64,000 bases of DNA from Phenylobacterium sp. RIFCSPHIGHO2_01_FULL_69_31 (lineage in GTDB: Bacteria > Pseudomonadota > Alphaproteobacteria > Caulobacterales > Caulobacteraceae). The stretch covers positions 59,424-123,423 of the forward strand of contig NZ_MHXN01000037.1 in assembly GCF_001824475.1 (NCBI RefSeq). Direction: 5' to 3'. This document shows positions 1-9,968 of the stretch, piece by piece (within the stretch, counting starts at the first letter, position 1; each line of letters begins with the position of its first letter). The notes under the pieces were generated by a model. The model ran no database searches, was not told the DNA's origin, and saw nothing but the letters and a program-made list of their open reading frames with translations. A program made the translations under genes and the position numbers.

Positions 1-762
1 GATCATCTCGCCGCCGCCCTGGTAGGGTGGAAGCGCGGCCAGTCGCTCGGCCTTGCCATAGAGGATGCCGATGCCGGTGGGGCCGTACAGCTTGTGGCCC
101 GAGAAGACGTAGAAGTCCGCGTCGATGTCCTTCACGTCCACGGGCTTGTGGACGATGGCCTGGCAGCCGTCGAACAGCACCAGAGCGCCGACGTCATGCG
201 CCATGCGCGCCAGCGACTTGGCGTCGTTGATGGTGCCCAGGACGTTGGACATGTGGCTCAGCGCCACAACCCGGGTCTTCGGCCCCAGCAGGCGCTGGTA
301 GGCTTCCAGGTCCAGGGCGCCGTCGTCCGTGACCGGCACGAACTTCAGCACCACGCCCTTGCGCTCGCGCAGGAAGTGCCAGGGCACGATGTTGGCGTGG
401 TGCTCCATCTCCGAGAGCACGATCTCGTCGCCGGGGTGCAGCGTGGCGCCGAGGCCCGCCGCGACCAGGTTCACCGCCTCGGTGCCGCCCTTGGTGAAGA
501 CGATCTCGTTCTCGTGGGCGCCGATGAACGCCGCGGCCTTCCGGCGGGCCGCCTCGTAGGCGTCGGTGGTCTCGTTGGCCAGGGTATGGAGGCCGCGATG
601 GACGTTTGCGTAGGAGTATTCCATCGCATGGGTCATCGCCTCGATCACCGCCCGCGGCTTCTGCGCTGAGGCGGCGCTGTCGAGATAGACCAGCGGCTTG
701 CCGTGCACCTGGCGCGACAGGATCGGGAATTCGTTGCGGACCGCTTCGGCGTCGAAGGCCAT
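1..762 (-). CDS. sufS: SufS-type cysteine desulfurase (3' end outside window)
   Basis: Group II cysteine desulfurase of the SUF system: a PLP enzyme that removes sulfur from cysteine and passes persulfide to the SufBCD scaffold. The visible 254 codons read MAFDAEAVRNEFPILSRQVH and continue through a conserved dimer/PLP fold. The PLP-binding lysine is in SGHKLYGPTG near residue 226, and an SEMEHHAN stretch carries the His that stacks on PLP. The active-site Cys loop would lie beyond base 1. The ATG at 762 is 2 bases after the sufD stop, so it is coupled to the operon. Family length is about 405 residues, so about 150 are missing. Confidence 0.93.
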   Translation of the reverse strand, partial: MAFDAEAVRNEFPILSRQVHGKPLVYLDSAASAQKPRAVIEAMTHAMEYSYANVHRGLHTLANETTDAYEAARRKAAAFIGAHENEIVFTKGGTEAVNLVAAGLGATLHPGDEIVLSEMEHHANIVPWHFLRERKGVVLKFVPVTDDGALDLEAYQRLLGPKTRVVALSHMSNVLGTINDAKSLARMAHDVGALVLFDGCQAIVHKPVDVKDIDADFYVFSGHKLYGPTGIGILYGKAERLAALPPYQGGGEMI

Positions 763-764
763 GG

Positions 765-1796
765 TTAGCCCCTCAGCCTTTCGCCGATCCAGGCGCGGGC
801 GATCTCTCGGGCGGCTTCGTGGCCGATCCGGTCGACGACCTCGCCGATGAAGGCCTCGGTCAGCAGGGCGCGGGCCTCGTCCTCGGGAATGCCCCGCTGG
901 CGGGCGTAGAACAGGGCGTCGTCGTCCAGGGCGCCCACCGTGTTGCCGTGCGCGCAGGAGACGTCGTCGGCGTAGATCTCCAGCTCGGGCTTGGCGTCGA
1001 CCTCGGCGCGATCCGACAGGATCAGGGCGTGGTGACCCATGCGTGCGTCGGTGCGGTCGGCGCCCTCGGCCACGACGATCTTGCCCTGGAACACCGCCCG
1101 GGCCTGGTCGCGGACCACGCCCTTGGTGAGCTGCTGGGTGGTCCCGTCGACCGCCTGGTGGGTCACCGCCGTGGTCAGGTCGGCGTGGCGCTTGTCGGCC
1201 AGCAGATAGACGCCGTCGAGGCGCAGATCCGCGTGACCGCCGGGGTGACGGACCACCGTTTCCAGCCGCTGGCGGCGCGCGCCGGAGGTCAGGACGCTTT
1301 GCGCGAAACGGGCGCCCGGGGCCAGGTCGACCTCGGCCTGACTCACCGTCACGCCCTCTGCGCCGTCGGACGCCAGCACGATGCGCTCCACGGCCGCGTC
1401 CTTGCCCAGGCTCAGCATCAGGCCCGTCTGGCTGAGATAGCCGCCGGCGTCGCCTTCGTAGCTCTCCAGGATCGTCAGCCGTCCCGCGACCTCCACGTCC
1501 ACGGAGATGCGGGCCGCGTGGGCGCCGTCGCCGCGGGAAACGATGCGGAGAGCCACGACCTTGGACTCGCCGGGCTCGACGCCGATGTGCGCCGCGCCGC
1601 GGCCATTCGCGACGACCAGCACTTCATCGGCCAGGGCGTCGAACGGTCCCGCGTGCAGCGCGGAGACGTCCAGCTCATCGGAGGGCGCCGGAACCTGCCG
1701 GATCAGGCCGCGTAGGTCGGTCCAGCGCCAGGCTTCGTCGCGCTTGCCGGGAAGCTCGGCGGCGTCCCGGGTGCGTATGGCGGAGACGACGCTCAA
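765..1796 (-). CDS. sufD: Fe-S cluster assembly protein SufD
   Basis: SufD subunit of the SufBC2D scaffold that builds Fe-S clusters in the cytoplasm. The 343-residue product has the SufB/SufD right-handed beta-helix core and the conserved C-terminal region around DDDALFYARQRGIPEDEARALLTEAF, where the HG-x-T (AHGNTVGALDDD) segment precedes the helical tail that binds SufC. The start is a TTG at 1796 sharing TTGA with the sufC stop, leaving no room for another start. It lies between sufC and sufS. Confidence 0.92.
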   Translation of the reverse strand: MSVVSAIRTRDAAELPGKRDEAWRWTDLRGLIRQVPAPSDELDVSALHAGPFDALADEVLVVANGRGAAHIGVEPGESKVVALRIVSRGDGAHAARISVDVEVAGRLTILESYEGDAGGYLSQTGLMLSLGKDAAVERIVLASDGAEGVTVSQAEVDLAPGARFAQSVLTSGARRQRLETVVRHPGGHADLRLDGVYLLADKRHADLTTAVTHQAVDGTTQQLTKGVVRDQARAVFQGKIVVAEGADRTDARMGHHALILSDRAEVDAKPELEIYADDVSCAHGNTVGALDDDALFYARQRGIPEDEARALLTEAFIGEVVDRIGHEAAREIARAWIGERLRG

Positions 1797-2539
1797 GCGG
1801 CCCTCGCGTACTTGTCGTAGCCTTCGCGCTCCAGCTCCAGCGCCAGGTCCGGCCCGCCGGTGGCGACGATGCGGCCGCCGGCCAGCACGTGGACCTTGTC
1901 GGGTTTGATGTAGTCGAGCAGGCGCTGGTAGTGGGTGATCACCAGCATGGCGCGGTCCGGCGAGCGCAGGGCGTTGACGCCGTCGGCCACGATGCGCAGG
2001 GCGTCGATGTCGAGGCCGCTGTCCGTCTCGTCGAGGATCAGGAAGCGGGGCGACAGCATCGCCATCTGGAAGATCTCCATCCGCTTCTTCTCGCCGCCGG
2101 AGAAGCCGACGTTGAGGGCGCGCTTGAGCATGTCGAAGTCGATCTTCAGCTCGGCGGCCTTGGCGCGGGCCAGCTTCAGGAACTCGGGGGCCGTCACCTC
2201 CGGCTCGCCGCGGGCCTTGCGCTGGGCGTTGAGCGCCGTGCGGATGAAGGTAAGGGCCGGAACCCCCGGAATTTCCAGGGGATATTGGAACGACAGGAAG
2301 ACGCCCTTGGCCGCCCGCTCGTTGGGTTCCAGGGCCAGCAGATCTTCACCCTCGAGGGTGACTTTGCCGGCCGTAACTTCGTAGCCGCTGCGGCCGGTCA
2401 GGACGTAGCTCAGCGTCGACTTGCCGGCGCCGTTCGGCCCCATGATCGCGTGCACCTCGCCGGCGGGCACCTCCAGGGAGAGCCCTTTGAGGATCTCCTT
2501 GTCCTCGACGGCGGCGTGCAGGTTGGAAACGGACAGCAT
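1793..2539 (-). CDS. sufC: Fe-S assembly ATPase SufC
   Basis: ABC-type ATPase of the SUF scaffold; ATP binding drives the SufB-SufD rearrangement during cluster assembly. The 248-residue protein shows Walker A GPNGAGKST, the SufC-type signature FSGGEKKRMEI, Walker B LILDETDSGLD and the H-loop VITHYQRL. The ATG at 2539 (MLSVSNLHAA) was chosen because the upstream gene stops at 2541 and the reading MRPAR in front lies inside that stop region. It overlaps sufD by 4 bases. Confidence 0.95.
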   Translation of the reverse strand: MLSVSNLHAAVEDKEILKGLSLEVPAGEVHAIMGPNGAGKSTLSYVLTGRSGYEVTAGKVTLEGEDLLALEPNERAAKGVFLSFQYPLEIPGVPALTFIRTALNAQRKARGEPEVTAPEFLKLARAKAAELKIDFDMLKRALNVGFSGGEKKRMEIFQMAMLSPRFLILDETDSGLDIDALRIVADGVNALRSPDRAMLVITHYQRLLDYIKPDKVHVLAGGRIVATGGPDLALELEREGYDKYARAA

Positions 2540-2540
2540 T

Positions 2541-2945
2541 CTAGCGGGCCTCATCGGCGAGGAACTGGGCCATGACCTTCAGCGCGTCCTCGACGCTCTC
2601 GACGGTCTCCTGTTTGCGGGGCGTGCCGGAACCCGGCGCGCCGCCGCGCTTGTCGGACAGCGTGACGCTGGCCTTGCCGCCCTCGAAATAGGCGGCGATG
2701 CGGTAGTTCGCGTGGTCGACCGAGACCGTATAGCGGCGGACGTCCGCGCTGAGGTTCCGGCCAGCCAGGAAGTCGCCGTCGGCGGTGACGGCGGCGTGCA
2801 GCGCCTGGGCGCCCTCGAGATCTGCCTCCTGCTGCCGCCGCTCGGCCTCCTCCCGGGCGCGGCGCTCCATCTCGCGACGCGCGAACTCGGTTTCGAACGC
2901 GTCTTTCAGCGTCAGAACCCTGGGCTTGCGCGTCCGGGTGGTCAC
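2541..2945 (-). CDS. conserved hypothetical protein inside suf operon (134 aa)
   Basis: Not recognised as a named family. The 134-residue cytoplasmic protein has a charged coiled-coil-like stretch at residues 12-45 (many Arg, Glu, Gln), then a small mixed region including YRIAAYFEGG. No signal peptide, membrane segment or cysteine is apparent, so it is unlikely to ligate a cluster itself. The start is a GTG at 2945 overlapping the previous stop (GTGA), and it ends 1 base before sufC. Tight coupling between sufB and sufC suggests a role in SUF assembly or its regulation, but this is contextual only. Confidence 0.75.
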   Translation of the reverse strand: MTTRTRKPRVLTLKDAFETEFARREMERRAREEAERRQQEADLEGAQALHAAVTADGDFLAGRNLSADVRRYTVSVDHANYRIAAYFEGGKASVTLSDKRGGAPGSGTPRKQETVESVEDALKVMAQFLADEAR

Positions 2946-3252
2946 AGCTCCACCGCCTTCTTGTCCTCGATCTTCTCGACGACGCGCACGTCCGCGCCGC
3001 TGCCGTGGGCGAAGGCGTAGGTCTCACCACTCTCGTCCAGGTAGCATTCGAGATCGAACAGGCCCGACTCAGGGTCGAGCAACGTGATCGCCGTCGCCCG
3101 CGTGCCCGCGGGGATCTCGGTCGGGGCCGGATCGCAGTTGCCCGCCGCGGTGGAGGCCAGGGCGCGCATCAGCACGACCCCGTCCCACTCGCGCAACATG
3201 TTGCCCTCGGCGTCGACCGCCGTCTGCTCGCCCTCGTAGGTCGGCCGCCCCG

Positions 3253-3256
<4 letters not shown>
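2942..3256 (-). CDS. conserved hypothetical protein downstream of sufB (104 aa)
   Basis: Unrecognised 104-residue acidic cytoplasmic protein, [20 protein letters not shown] at the N-terminus. It has two cysteines (about C41 in GNCDPAP and C71 in LECYLDE) and a predicted beta-rich middle. The ATG at 3256 overlaps the sufB stop by 4 bases and its TGA overlaps the next gene's GTG, so both neighbours are coupled to it. Position suggests an accessory role in SUF; the cysteines could be tested as metal or sulfur ligands. No function is assigned. Confidence 0.75.
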
Positions 3257-4721
<1,465 letters not shown>

Positions 4722-4722
<1 letters not shown>

Positions 4723-5858
4723 CAGGCGACCTCCCCGACTGGGCTGGTGGGGCGGCGGGCGACGTGGCGGGCGTGAGCTTCCAGCCAGGCGTCGGCGAAC
4801 CGGGTCCAATCTGCTTCCGTGGTGTCCCAGCCGCCACTGACGCGGATCGCCGCAGGGGCCAGGTCGGCCTGGCCCATGGCGACCAGCACGTGGCTGGCCT
4901 TCACCTTGCCCGACGAACAGGCCGAACCGGCGCTGACCATCACGCCGGCAAGGTCCAGGGCCATAAGCTGGCGGTCGGCGTCCCAGCCGGGCGTGGCGAC
5001 GCAGAGGGTGTTGGCCAGGCGCGGTTCGCCTTCGCCCAGCACCACGGCGCCCGCCGCCTTCAGCCGCGCGGCCGCCGCGTCGCGCCACGCGGGATCCCCG
5101 ACTCCGGACACCGCCTTAGCCGCCGCGCCGAAACCGCTGATTCCAGGGATGTTCTCGGTCCCCGCGCGCCGGCCGCGTTCCTGGCCGCCGCCGTGCTGGA
5201 TGCGCACCATGGTGGCGCGGGGGCCGAAGGTCAGGGCGCCCACGCCCTGCGGCCCGCCCATCTTGTGCGCGGAGATCGACAGGGTGTCGGCGCCCAGGGC
5301 GCGGCTGTCGATCGGCATTTTGCCGGCGGCCTGGATCGCGTCGACGTGCAGCCAGCCGTTCGCCGCGCGGACCAGTTCCGACGCCTCGGACACCGGCTGG
5401 ATCACGCCGGTCTCGTTGTTGGCCAGCATCAGCGCCACGAAGGGGCGCCCGTCGCCCTCGTCCCAGGCGGCCAGCCGCTCACGCAGCCAGGCGAGGTCGG
5501 CCACGCCGCTCGCGTTCACCGGCAGGTATTCGACCGCGGCGTCCGAAGCCTTGGCCGTCTCCAGGACGCTGTCATGCTCGATGGCCGAGACGATCAGTCG
5601 CCGCGAGCCGGTCGCGACGGCGCTCAGGATGGCCAAGCCGTTGGCCTCGGTCCCGCCGCTGGTGAAGATGACCGTCGAGGCCGGCGCGGCGATCAGGGCG
5701 GCGACGTCGGCCCTCGCCTGCTCCATCACCGCCCGCGCGGCCCGTCCGGCGGCATGCACCGACGACGGGTTGCCGACCGCCTCCAGGGCGCGGGTCACCG
5801 CCTCGACCGCCTCGGGGCGGACGCGCGCGGTGGCGTTGTGGTCGAGATAGAGGCTCAT
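4722..5858 (-). CDS. cysteine desulfurase, NifS/IscS type
   Basis: PLP-dependent group I cysteine desulfurase (378 aa). Visible features are YLDHNATA at the N-terminus, [11 protein letters not shown], the PLP lysine in [12 protein letters not shown] near residue 196, the [15 protein letters not shown] loop, and the catalytic Cys loop GSACSSGK near residue 317. It overlaps iscR (ATGA) upstream and sufB downstream. The operon therefore has two desulfurases of different groups, this one and SufS. It could serve the SUF scaffold or other sulfur acceptors such as tRNA thiolation; the sequence does not decide this. Confidence 0.92.
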
Positions 5859-6283
5859 GCGGCGCGACGCAGCCTCCCGCCGATGACGTCCGCAAGGCTC
5901 ACGGAGGCCAGGTAGTCTTCGATCTTGTCGCCCAGGTCGGCCCAGAGGTCGTGCGTGAGGCAACGCTCACCACGGATCATGCAGCCCTGCCCCGCCTTCT
6001 CGCAGCGCGTGGCGCGCAGGGGCTCGTCCACCGCATGGACGATCTCGGCGATGGTGGTGGCGGAGGCGTCGCGGGCGAGGCGGTAGCCGCCCCCCGGCCC
6101 GCGGGCGCTCTTCACCAGGCCCTTGCGGCGCAGGCGGGCGAACAACTGTTCCAGATAGCTCAGCGAAATCTCCTGCCGGGCGGCGATATCGGCCAGCGCC
6201 ACGGCGCGGCAGGCGTCGCTTTCGCGGCGCGCGAGGTCGGCCATCGCCATCACGGCATAGCGGCCTTTCGTGGAGAGACGCAT
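5855..6283 (-). CDS. iscR: Rrf2-family Fe-S regulator IscR
   Basis: Transcription regulator of Fe-S biogenesis, 142 aa. The N-terminal winged helix-turn-helix (MRLSTKGRYAVMAMADLARR, then SLSYLEQLFARLRRKGLVKS) is typical of Rrf2 proteins. The cluster-binding signature has three cysteines spaced C-x6-C-x6-C followed by LTH (TRCEKAGQGC ... RCLTH), as expected for an IscR that carries an Fe-S cluster. It is first in the suf operon, as expected for autoregulation, and overlaps the desulfurase gene by 4 bases. No strong Shine-Dalgarno is visible before its ATG. Confidence 0.92.
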   Translation of the reverse strand: MRLSTKGRYAVMAMADLARRESDACRAVALADIAARQEISLSYLEQLFARLRRKGLVKSARGPGGGYRLARDASATTIAEIVHAVDEPLRATRCEKAGQGCMIRGERCLTHDLWADLGDKIEDYLASVSLADVIGGRLRRAA

Positions 6284-6375
6284 GGTTTTGACCCAATGCA
6301 GTTTTCGCGCGCATCCGGCGGCGCCTATGTTATTAGCCCGGCCTCGCTCGAAGCGGGGTCGCGCCGGATGGCAGC

Positions 6376-6404
6376 GACTTAGGAAGACCGACTAAAACAG
6401 TCAA
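6376..6404 (-). promoter_or_regulatory. candidate iscR/suf promoter with overlapping palindromic operator
   Basis: On the minus strand TTGACT (6404-6399) is followed after 17 bases by a weak TAAGTC (6381-6376). A perfect inverted repeat GACT-N5-AGTC (6390-6402) overlaps the -35 element. The spacing and place suit an Rrf2-type operator for IscR autorepression, but the -10 match is poor and the assignment is inferred. Confidence 0.4.
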
Positions 6405-6431
6405 GTATTCTAGGCCAAGGAAGAGGGTCGA

Positions 6432-7082
6432 ATGCCAGAGGTGGTTCTGACCGGCGCAGCCGGGCGGATCGAGGGGCGCTACTCCCAGGGCAAGAGCGAG
6501 ACCGCGCCGGTCGCTCTGATCCTGCACCCGCACCCCAAGGCGGGCGGCCAGATGAACAATCCGGTGGCCGTCCAGCTCTTCCACCTGTTCATGAAGCGCG
6601 GCTTCTCGGTCCTGCGCTTCAACTTCCGCGGCGTCGGCCGGTCCCAGGGCGAATTCGACGGCGGCATCGGCGAATTGGCCGACGCGGCCACCGCCCTGGA
6701 CTGGCTGCAGTCCACCAACCCCGCGGCTTCGCAGTGCTGGGTGGCCGGCTACTCCTTCGGGGCCTGGGTCGGCATGCAGCTCCTGATGCGCCGGCCGGAG
6801 ACCGACGGCTTCATCTCGGTCTCGCCGCCGACCAACGCCTACGACTTCTCGTTCCTGGCCCCCTGCCCGGCCTCCGGCCTGATCCTGCACGGCCAGAATG
6901 ACACCGTGGTGCCGCCGATCGACGTGGAACGCGTCGTCTCCAAGCTGCGCACGCAGAAGGGCATCGTGATCGACTACGACGTGGTCGAGGGCGCCAGCCA
7001 CTTCTGGATGGAGAACCTGCCGGACGTGGAGCGCCGCGTCGGCGACTATCTGGACAAGCGCCTGGCGGCGAACCCGGCGTAA
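6432..7082 (+). CDS. alpha/beta hydrolase (COG2945-like)
   Basis: Small cytoplasmic serine hydrolase of the alpha/beta fold, 216 aa. It has the oxyanion-region ILHPHPKAGGQMNN, the strand NFRGVGRSQGEFDGG, the nucleophile elbow GYSFGAW (Ser near residue 114), an acid in LHGQNDTVVPP and a His in VEGASHFW, so the Ser-Asp-His triad is complete. The natural substrate is unknown. It is divergent from iscR and followed 3 bases later by the NTF2-like gene, so the two are probably co-transcribed. Confidence 0.88.
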   Translation: MPEVVLTGAAGRIEGRYSQGKSETAPVALILHPHPKAGGQMNNPVAVQLFHLFMKRGFSVLRFNFRGVGRSQGEFDGGIGELADAATALDWLQSTNPAASQCWVAGYSFGAWVGMQLLMRRPETDGFISVSPPTNAYDFSFLAPCPASGLILHGQNDTVVPPIDVERVVSKLRTQKGIVIDYDVVEGASHFWMENLPDVERRVGDYLDKRLAANPA

Positions 7083-7085
7083 CCG

Positions 7086-7463
7086 GTGGCCACCGCGCAG
7101 GAAGACGCCATCCGCGCGCGGCGGAAGCTGACCAACAAGCTGATCGCGGCGCATGAGGCGCAGCGGCTGCGGCCGTTCTTCCTGGCCGACGTGAAGCTGA
7201 TCGTCGGCGACGGCGCCCTGGTCCTGGGCGTCGATGCGGTCATCGAAGCCTTCGCCGCCCAGTTCGCCGATCCGGCCTTCAAGGCCTATGTGCGGGAGAC
7301 CGAGCGGGTCTGCCCGGATGCCGAGGGCCAACGGGCGGCCGAGCACGGCGCCTGGGTCGGCCGCTGGGCCGACCATGAGATGTCCGGAACCTACCTCGCC
7401 GTCTGGCGCAAGATCACTGGCCAGTGGGCCATCGAGAGCGAGCTCTACGTCACCCTGCGTTAG
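7086..7463 (+). CDS. NTF2-like / DUF4440-type protein
   Basis: A 125-residue protein with the pattern of an NTF2-like cone fold: an N-terminal helix (EDAIRARRKLTNKLIAAHEA), a conserved WVGRWADHEMSGTYLAVWRK strand pair, and a terminal strand WAIESELYVTLR. Members act as small-molecule-binding proteins or isomerase-like enzymes; no specific substrate can be named. It starts at GTG 7086, just after the hydrolase stop, so translational coupling is likely. Confidence 0.75.
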   Translation: MATAQEDAIRARRKLTNKLIAAHEAQRLRPFFLADVKLIVGDGALVLGVDAVIEAFAAQFADPAFKAYVRETERVCPDAEGQRAAEHGAWVGRWADHEMSGTYLAVWRKITGQWAIESELYVTLR

Positions 7464-7645
7464 AACCAGCGGCGCTGGGTTCGCTCCAGCGCCTCCGCGA
7501 CCTCGGCGACGAAGGCGACCGACCGCCGATCTGCGTCTCCGGGAACCAGGACCCGGTCGCGCGATCGGTCGGCCGGCCGCCAGGAGGAGGCCTGGGCAGC
7601 GGCTGGGGTAAGGCCGCTGGACGTGGGGGATGTCGGCTCGTCCAT
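7460..7645 (-). CDS. possible small protein (61 aa)
   Basis: A short frame beginning MDEPTSPTSSGLTPAAAQAS and ending ALERTQRRWF. Third-position GC is high, as in neighbouring genes, and it lies in the same direction 62 bases downstream of the histidine kinase gene. Its stop overlaps the stop of the opposing NTF2-like gene (TTAG). No family is recognised; it may be a chance frame. The rest of the 7464-7707 gap shows nothing recognisable. Confidence 0.3.
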   Translation of the reverse strand: MDEPTSPTSSGLTPAAAQASSWRPADRSRDRVLVPGDADRRSVAFVAEVAEALERTQRRWF

Positions 7646-7707
7646 GACTGCAGGATGCTCGCCGCCCGTGCAGCGACGGCAGGCCGCCGTGTGGAGATTT
7701 CGTGCAG

Positions 7708-9264
7708 TCAGTCGGCGCGCGGGAGCGTCACCCGGAACGTGGCGCCCCGTCCGCCGTCCACCAGTTCGATGCGGCCATGGCTGGCGGCCAGGAGCGAGCG
7801 GGCGATGGACAGGCCCAGCCCCGTGCCACCCTCGGCGCGTCGGCTGGTGAAGAAGGGTTCGAACAGGCGCTCGCGGTCCGCCTCTGGCACGCCGGGGCCG
7901 TCGTCGGACACGGTGAGCACCACCTCCTCGTCCGCCACGACGGCGGAGACCTTTGCCGCGCCGGCGCCGGCCTGCCGCGCGTTCTGGAGCAGGATCGTCA
8001 GCACACTTTCCACCGTCGTGAGCGGCGCCGCGACAGGCGGGACCTCGCGCGGGATGTCGACGTCCACCGGAAAGCCCGCGGCGTCCGCGGCGCGCCGGGC
8101 GGGCTCGGCCAGGTCGGCCGACGCCCCCGCTTCCGGCATCGCCATGTCCGCGCGGGCTAGGTCCAGGAGCCGCGTGACCAGCTGGGACAGCCGCTCGCTG
8201 TCGCCGGCGATGTTGTCCAGGAACCGCCGGCGCTCGGCGGCCGACATGGTCTCGAAATGGTCCTGCAGCAGCTCCACTGCGCCGGTGATGCCGGCGAGCG
8301 GGGTCTTGAACTCGTGACTGACGGCGGCGGCGAAGTCGCGCAGGTAGCCGGAGCGGCGATCGATCGCCTCGGCCATGGCGCGGAAGTCCTCGTAGAGGTC
8401 TCGGATCTCGACGGCGGCCGTGCGAGGGGTGCGCGGAACGGCGCCGCCGCCGGCCACCTGCCGGGAGGCGGCGCTGAGCTTCTCGATCGGCAGGGTCACG
8501 CCGCGGGCGATGAGGCCGGAGACGACCACCAGCAGCCCCAGGATCACGCCGGCGGCGATGGCGAACTTGCCGCGGTCCTCGTACAGGCCGCGGAACAGCG
8601 CCCGCGGCGACCGCGACAGCAGCACCACGCCCTTGACCTGGTCGCCCAGGAGGATCGGCCGGGCGTGGTGCAGGCGGATGCCCGACGCCTTGCTGAGCCA
8701 CTCGAAGCGGTAGAGCGGCCGGTAGTCGCCGTTCTCGCGCAGGACGGTTCGGGAGCGGCCGCCGAGCGCGACCTTGACCTCGGGCAGCGCGGAATAGTCC
8801 TCACCCTCGGGCGAGACGCCGCGCCCGTCCAGGATCACCGCGGAGGCCAGGGTCGTCCGCGTGGTCCGCTCGACCACCGGCTCCAGCGCCCGGGCCACGC
8901 CCACGGCCTGCGTATCGGGCGCCAGGCCGGCGAACGGCAGCGGCGGTCGCTCGGGGAGAACCGTGTCGCGGCTGAGGTCGATGGTGGTGAACTCGGGCCG
9001 GAAATAGCCGTCCGGCGGCTTCTCCGGCCGCGGTATCGGCGCGGGCGCGCCGGGCCATCCCACGCTGGCCATGGCCGCGATGGCCGCCCCCTGGGCCACG
9101 AGCTCGGCCTCGGTCTGGCGGACCAGGGTGTTTTCGTAGACCCTGAGCGAGATCGCCCCGATGGCGGGCATGGCGGCCGCGAAGACCAGCACGCCGAACA
9201 GGATCGTGCGCAGCCGCAGCGCCGGCCACCACCGCGCGATCAGGTCCTTCAGGCGCTCGATCAA
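7708..9264 (-). CDS. sensor histidine kinase
   Basis: Membrane-bound kinase of a two-component pair, 518 aa. A first membrane segment lies at about residues 16-36 (ILFGVLVFAAAMPAIGAISL) and a second near residues 250-270, flanking a periplasmic sensor of about 210 residues. Then come a HAMP-like linker, the HisKA box AVSHEFKTPLAGI with the phospho-accepting His, an N box (LLQNARQAG), and the G boxes DDGPGVPEADR and GGTGLGLSIARSL. The start is a TTG at 9264 whose TTGA overlaps the regulator's stop. The stimulus is unknown. Confidence 0.9.
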   Translation of the reverse strand: MIERLKDLIARWWPALRLRTILFGVLVFAAAMPAIGAISLRVYENTLVRQTEAELVAQGAAIAAMASVGWPGAPAPIPRPEKPPDGYFRPEFTTIDLSRDTVLPERPPLPFAGLAPDTQAVGVARALEPVVERTTRTTLASAVILDGRGVSPEGEDYSALPEVKVALGGRSRTVLRENGDYRPLYRFEWLSKASGIRLHHARPILLGDQVKGVVLLSRSPRALFRGLYEDRGKFAIAAGVILGLLVVVSGLIARGVTLPIEKLSAASRQVAGGGAVPRTPRTAAVEIRDLYEDFRAMAEAIDRRSGYLRDFAAAVSHEFKTPLAGITGAVELLQDHFETMSAAERRRFLDNIAGDSERLSQLVTRLLDLARADMAMPEAGASADLAEPARRAADAAGFPVDVDIPREVPPVAAPLTTVESVLTILLQNARQAGAGAAKVSAVVADEEVVLTVSDDGPGVPEADRERLFEPFFTSRRAEGGTGLGLSIARSLLAASHGRIELVDGGRGATFRVTLPRAD

Positions 9265-9968
9265 GCCGGCTGGCCGAGGCAGGGCCCGAGGCGGTAGCCG
9301 ACGCCGGCGCGGGTCTCGACCACGTCGTGGCCGCCCAGGGCTGCGAACTTGCCCCGCAGGTTGCGGACATGGCTGTCGATGGTGCGGTCGGTGATGGCGA
9401 AGCCGGGGCCGTGCAGGCGGTCGATGATCGCGTCCCGGCTGAACACCCGCGTCGGCGCGCTCATCAGGATGCGCAGGATGCCGAACTCGGTCACGGTCAG
9501 CGCCGCCTCGGCCTCGCCCCAGCGCGCGATCCAGCTCTCCGGATCGAGCTTCAGGCGGCCCTGGCTGAGGACGGCTTCGGCCGCCGGCGGCGGCGCGCTG
9601 CGCGCCCGGCGCAGGATGGCCTGGACGCGCGCGGTGACCTCGCGCGGACTGAAGGGCTTCACGACATAGTCGTCGGCGCCCAGTTCGATGCCCAGGATGC
9701 GGTCGATCTCGTCGTCGCGGGACGACAGGAAGAGGATCGGCAGGTCGCCCTGCGCCCGCAGACGGCGGCACACCTCCAGGCCGTCCAGCTTGGGCATGTT
9801 GATGTCGAGGACGACCAGGTCCGGGCGCTGCTGCTCGACCGAGGCCAGGGCGGCTTCGCCGTCCTCGGCTTCGCGGGCGGACAGGCCGGCCTTCTCCAGG
9901 GCGAAGACCAGGAGTTGGCGGATGTGCGGATCGTCGTCGACGACGAGGACCTGGGGCATGGAGCTCAT
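9261..9968 (-). CDS. OmpR-family response regulator
   Basis: DNA-binding response regulator, 235 aa, partner of the overlapping kinase. The receiver domain has the acidic pocket DDD (residues 11-13), phospho-acceptor D55 in LVVLDINMP and the conserved Lys in DDYVVKPFSP. The winged-helix effector occupies about residues 135-230 (ITDRTIDSHVRNLRGK recognition region). The ATG at 9968 overlaps the DUF4173 gene by 4 bases; an in-frame ATG at 9959 is an alternative start. Confidence 0.92.
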   Translation of the reverse strand: MSSMPQVLVVDDDPHIRQLLVFALEKAGLSAREAEDGEAALASVEQQRPDLVVLDINMPKLDGLEVCRRLRAQGDLPILFLSSRDDEIDRILGIELGADDYVVKPFSPREVTARVQAILRRARSAPPPAAEAVLSQGRLKLDPESWIARWGEAEAALTVTEFGILRILMSAPTRVFSRDAIIDRLHGPGFAITDRTIDSHVRNLRGKFAALGGHDVVETRAGVGYRLGPCLGQPA

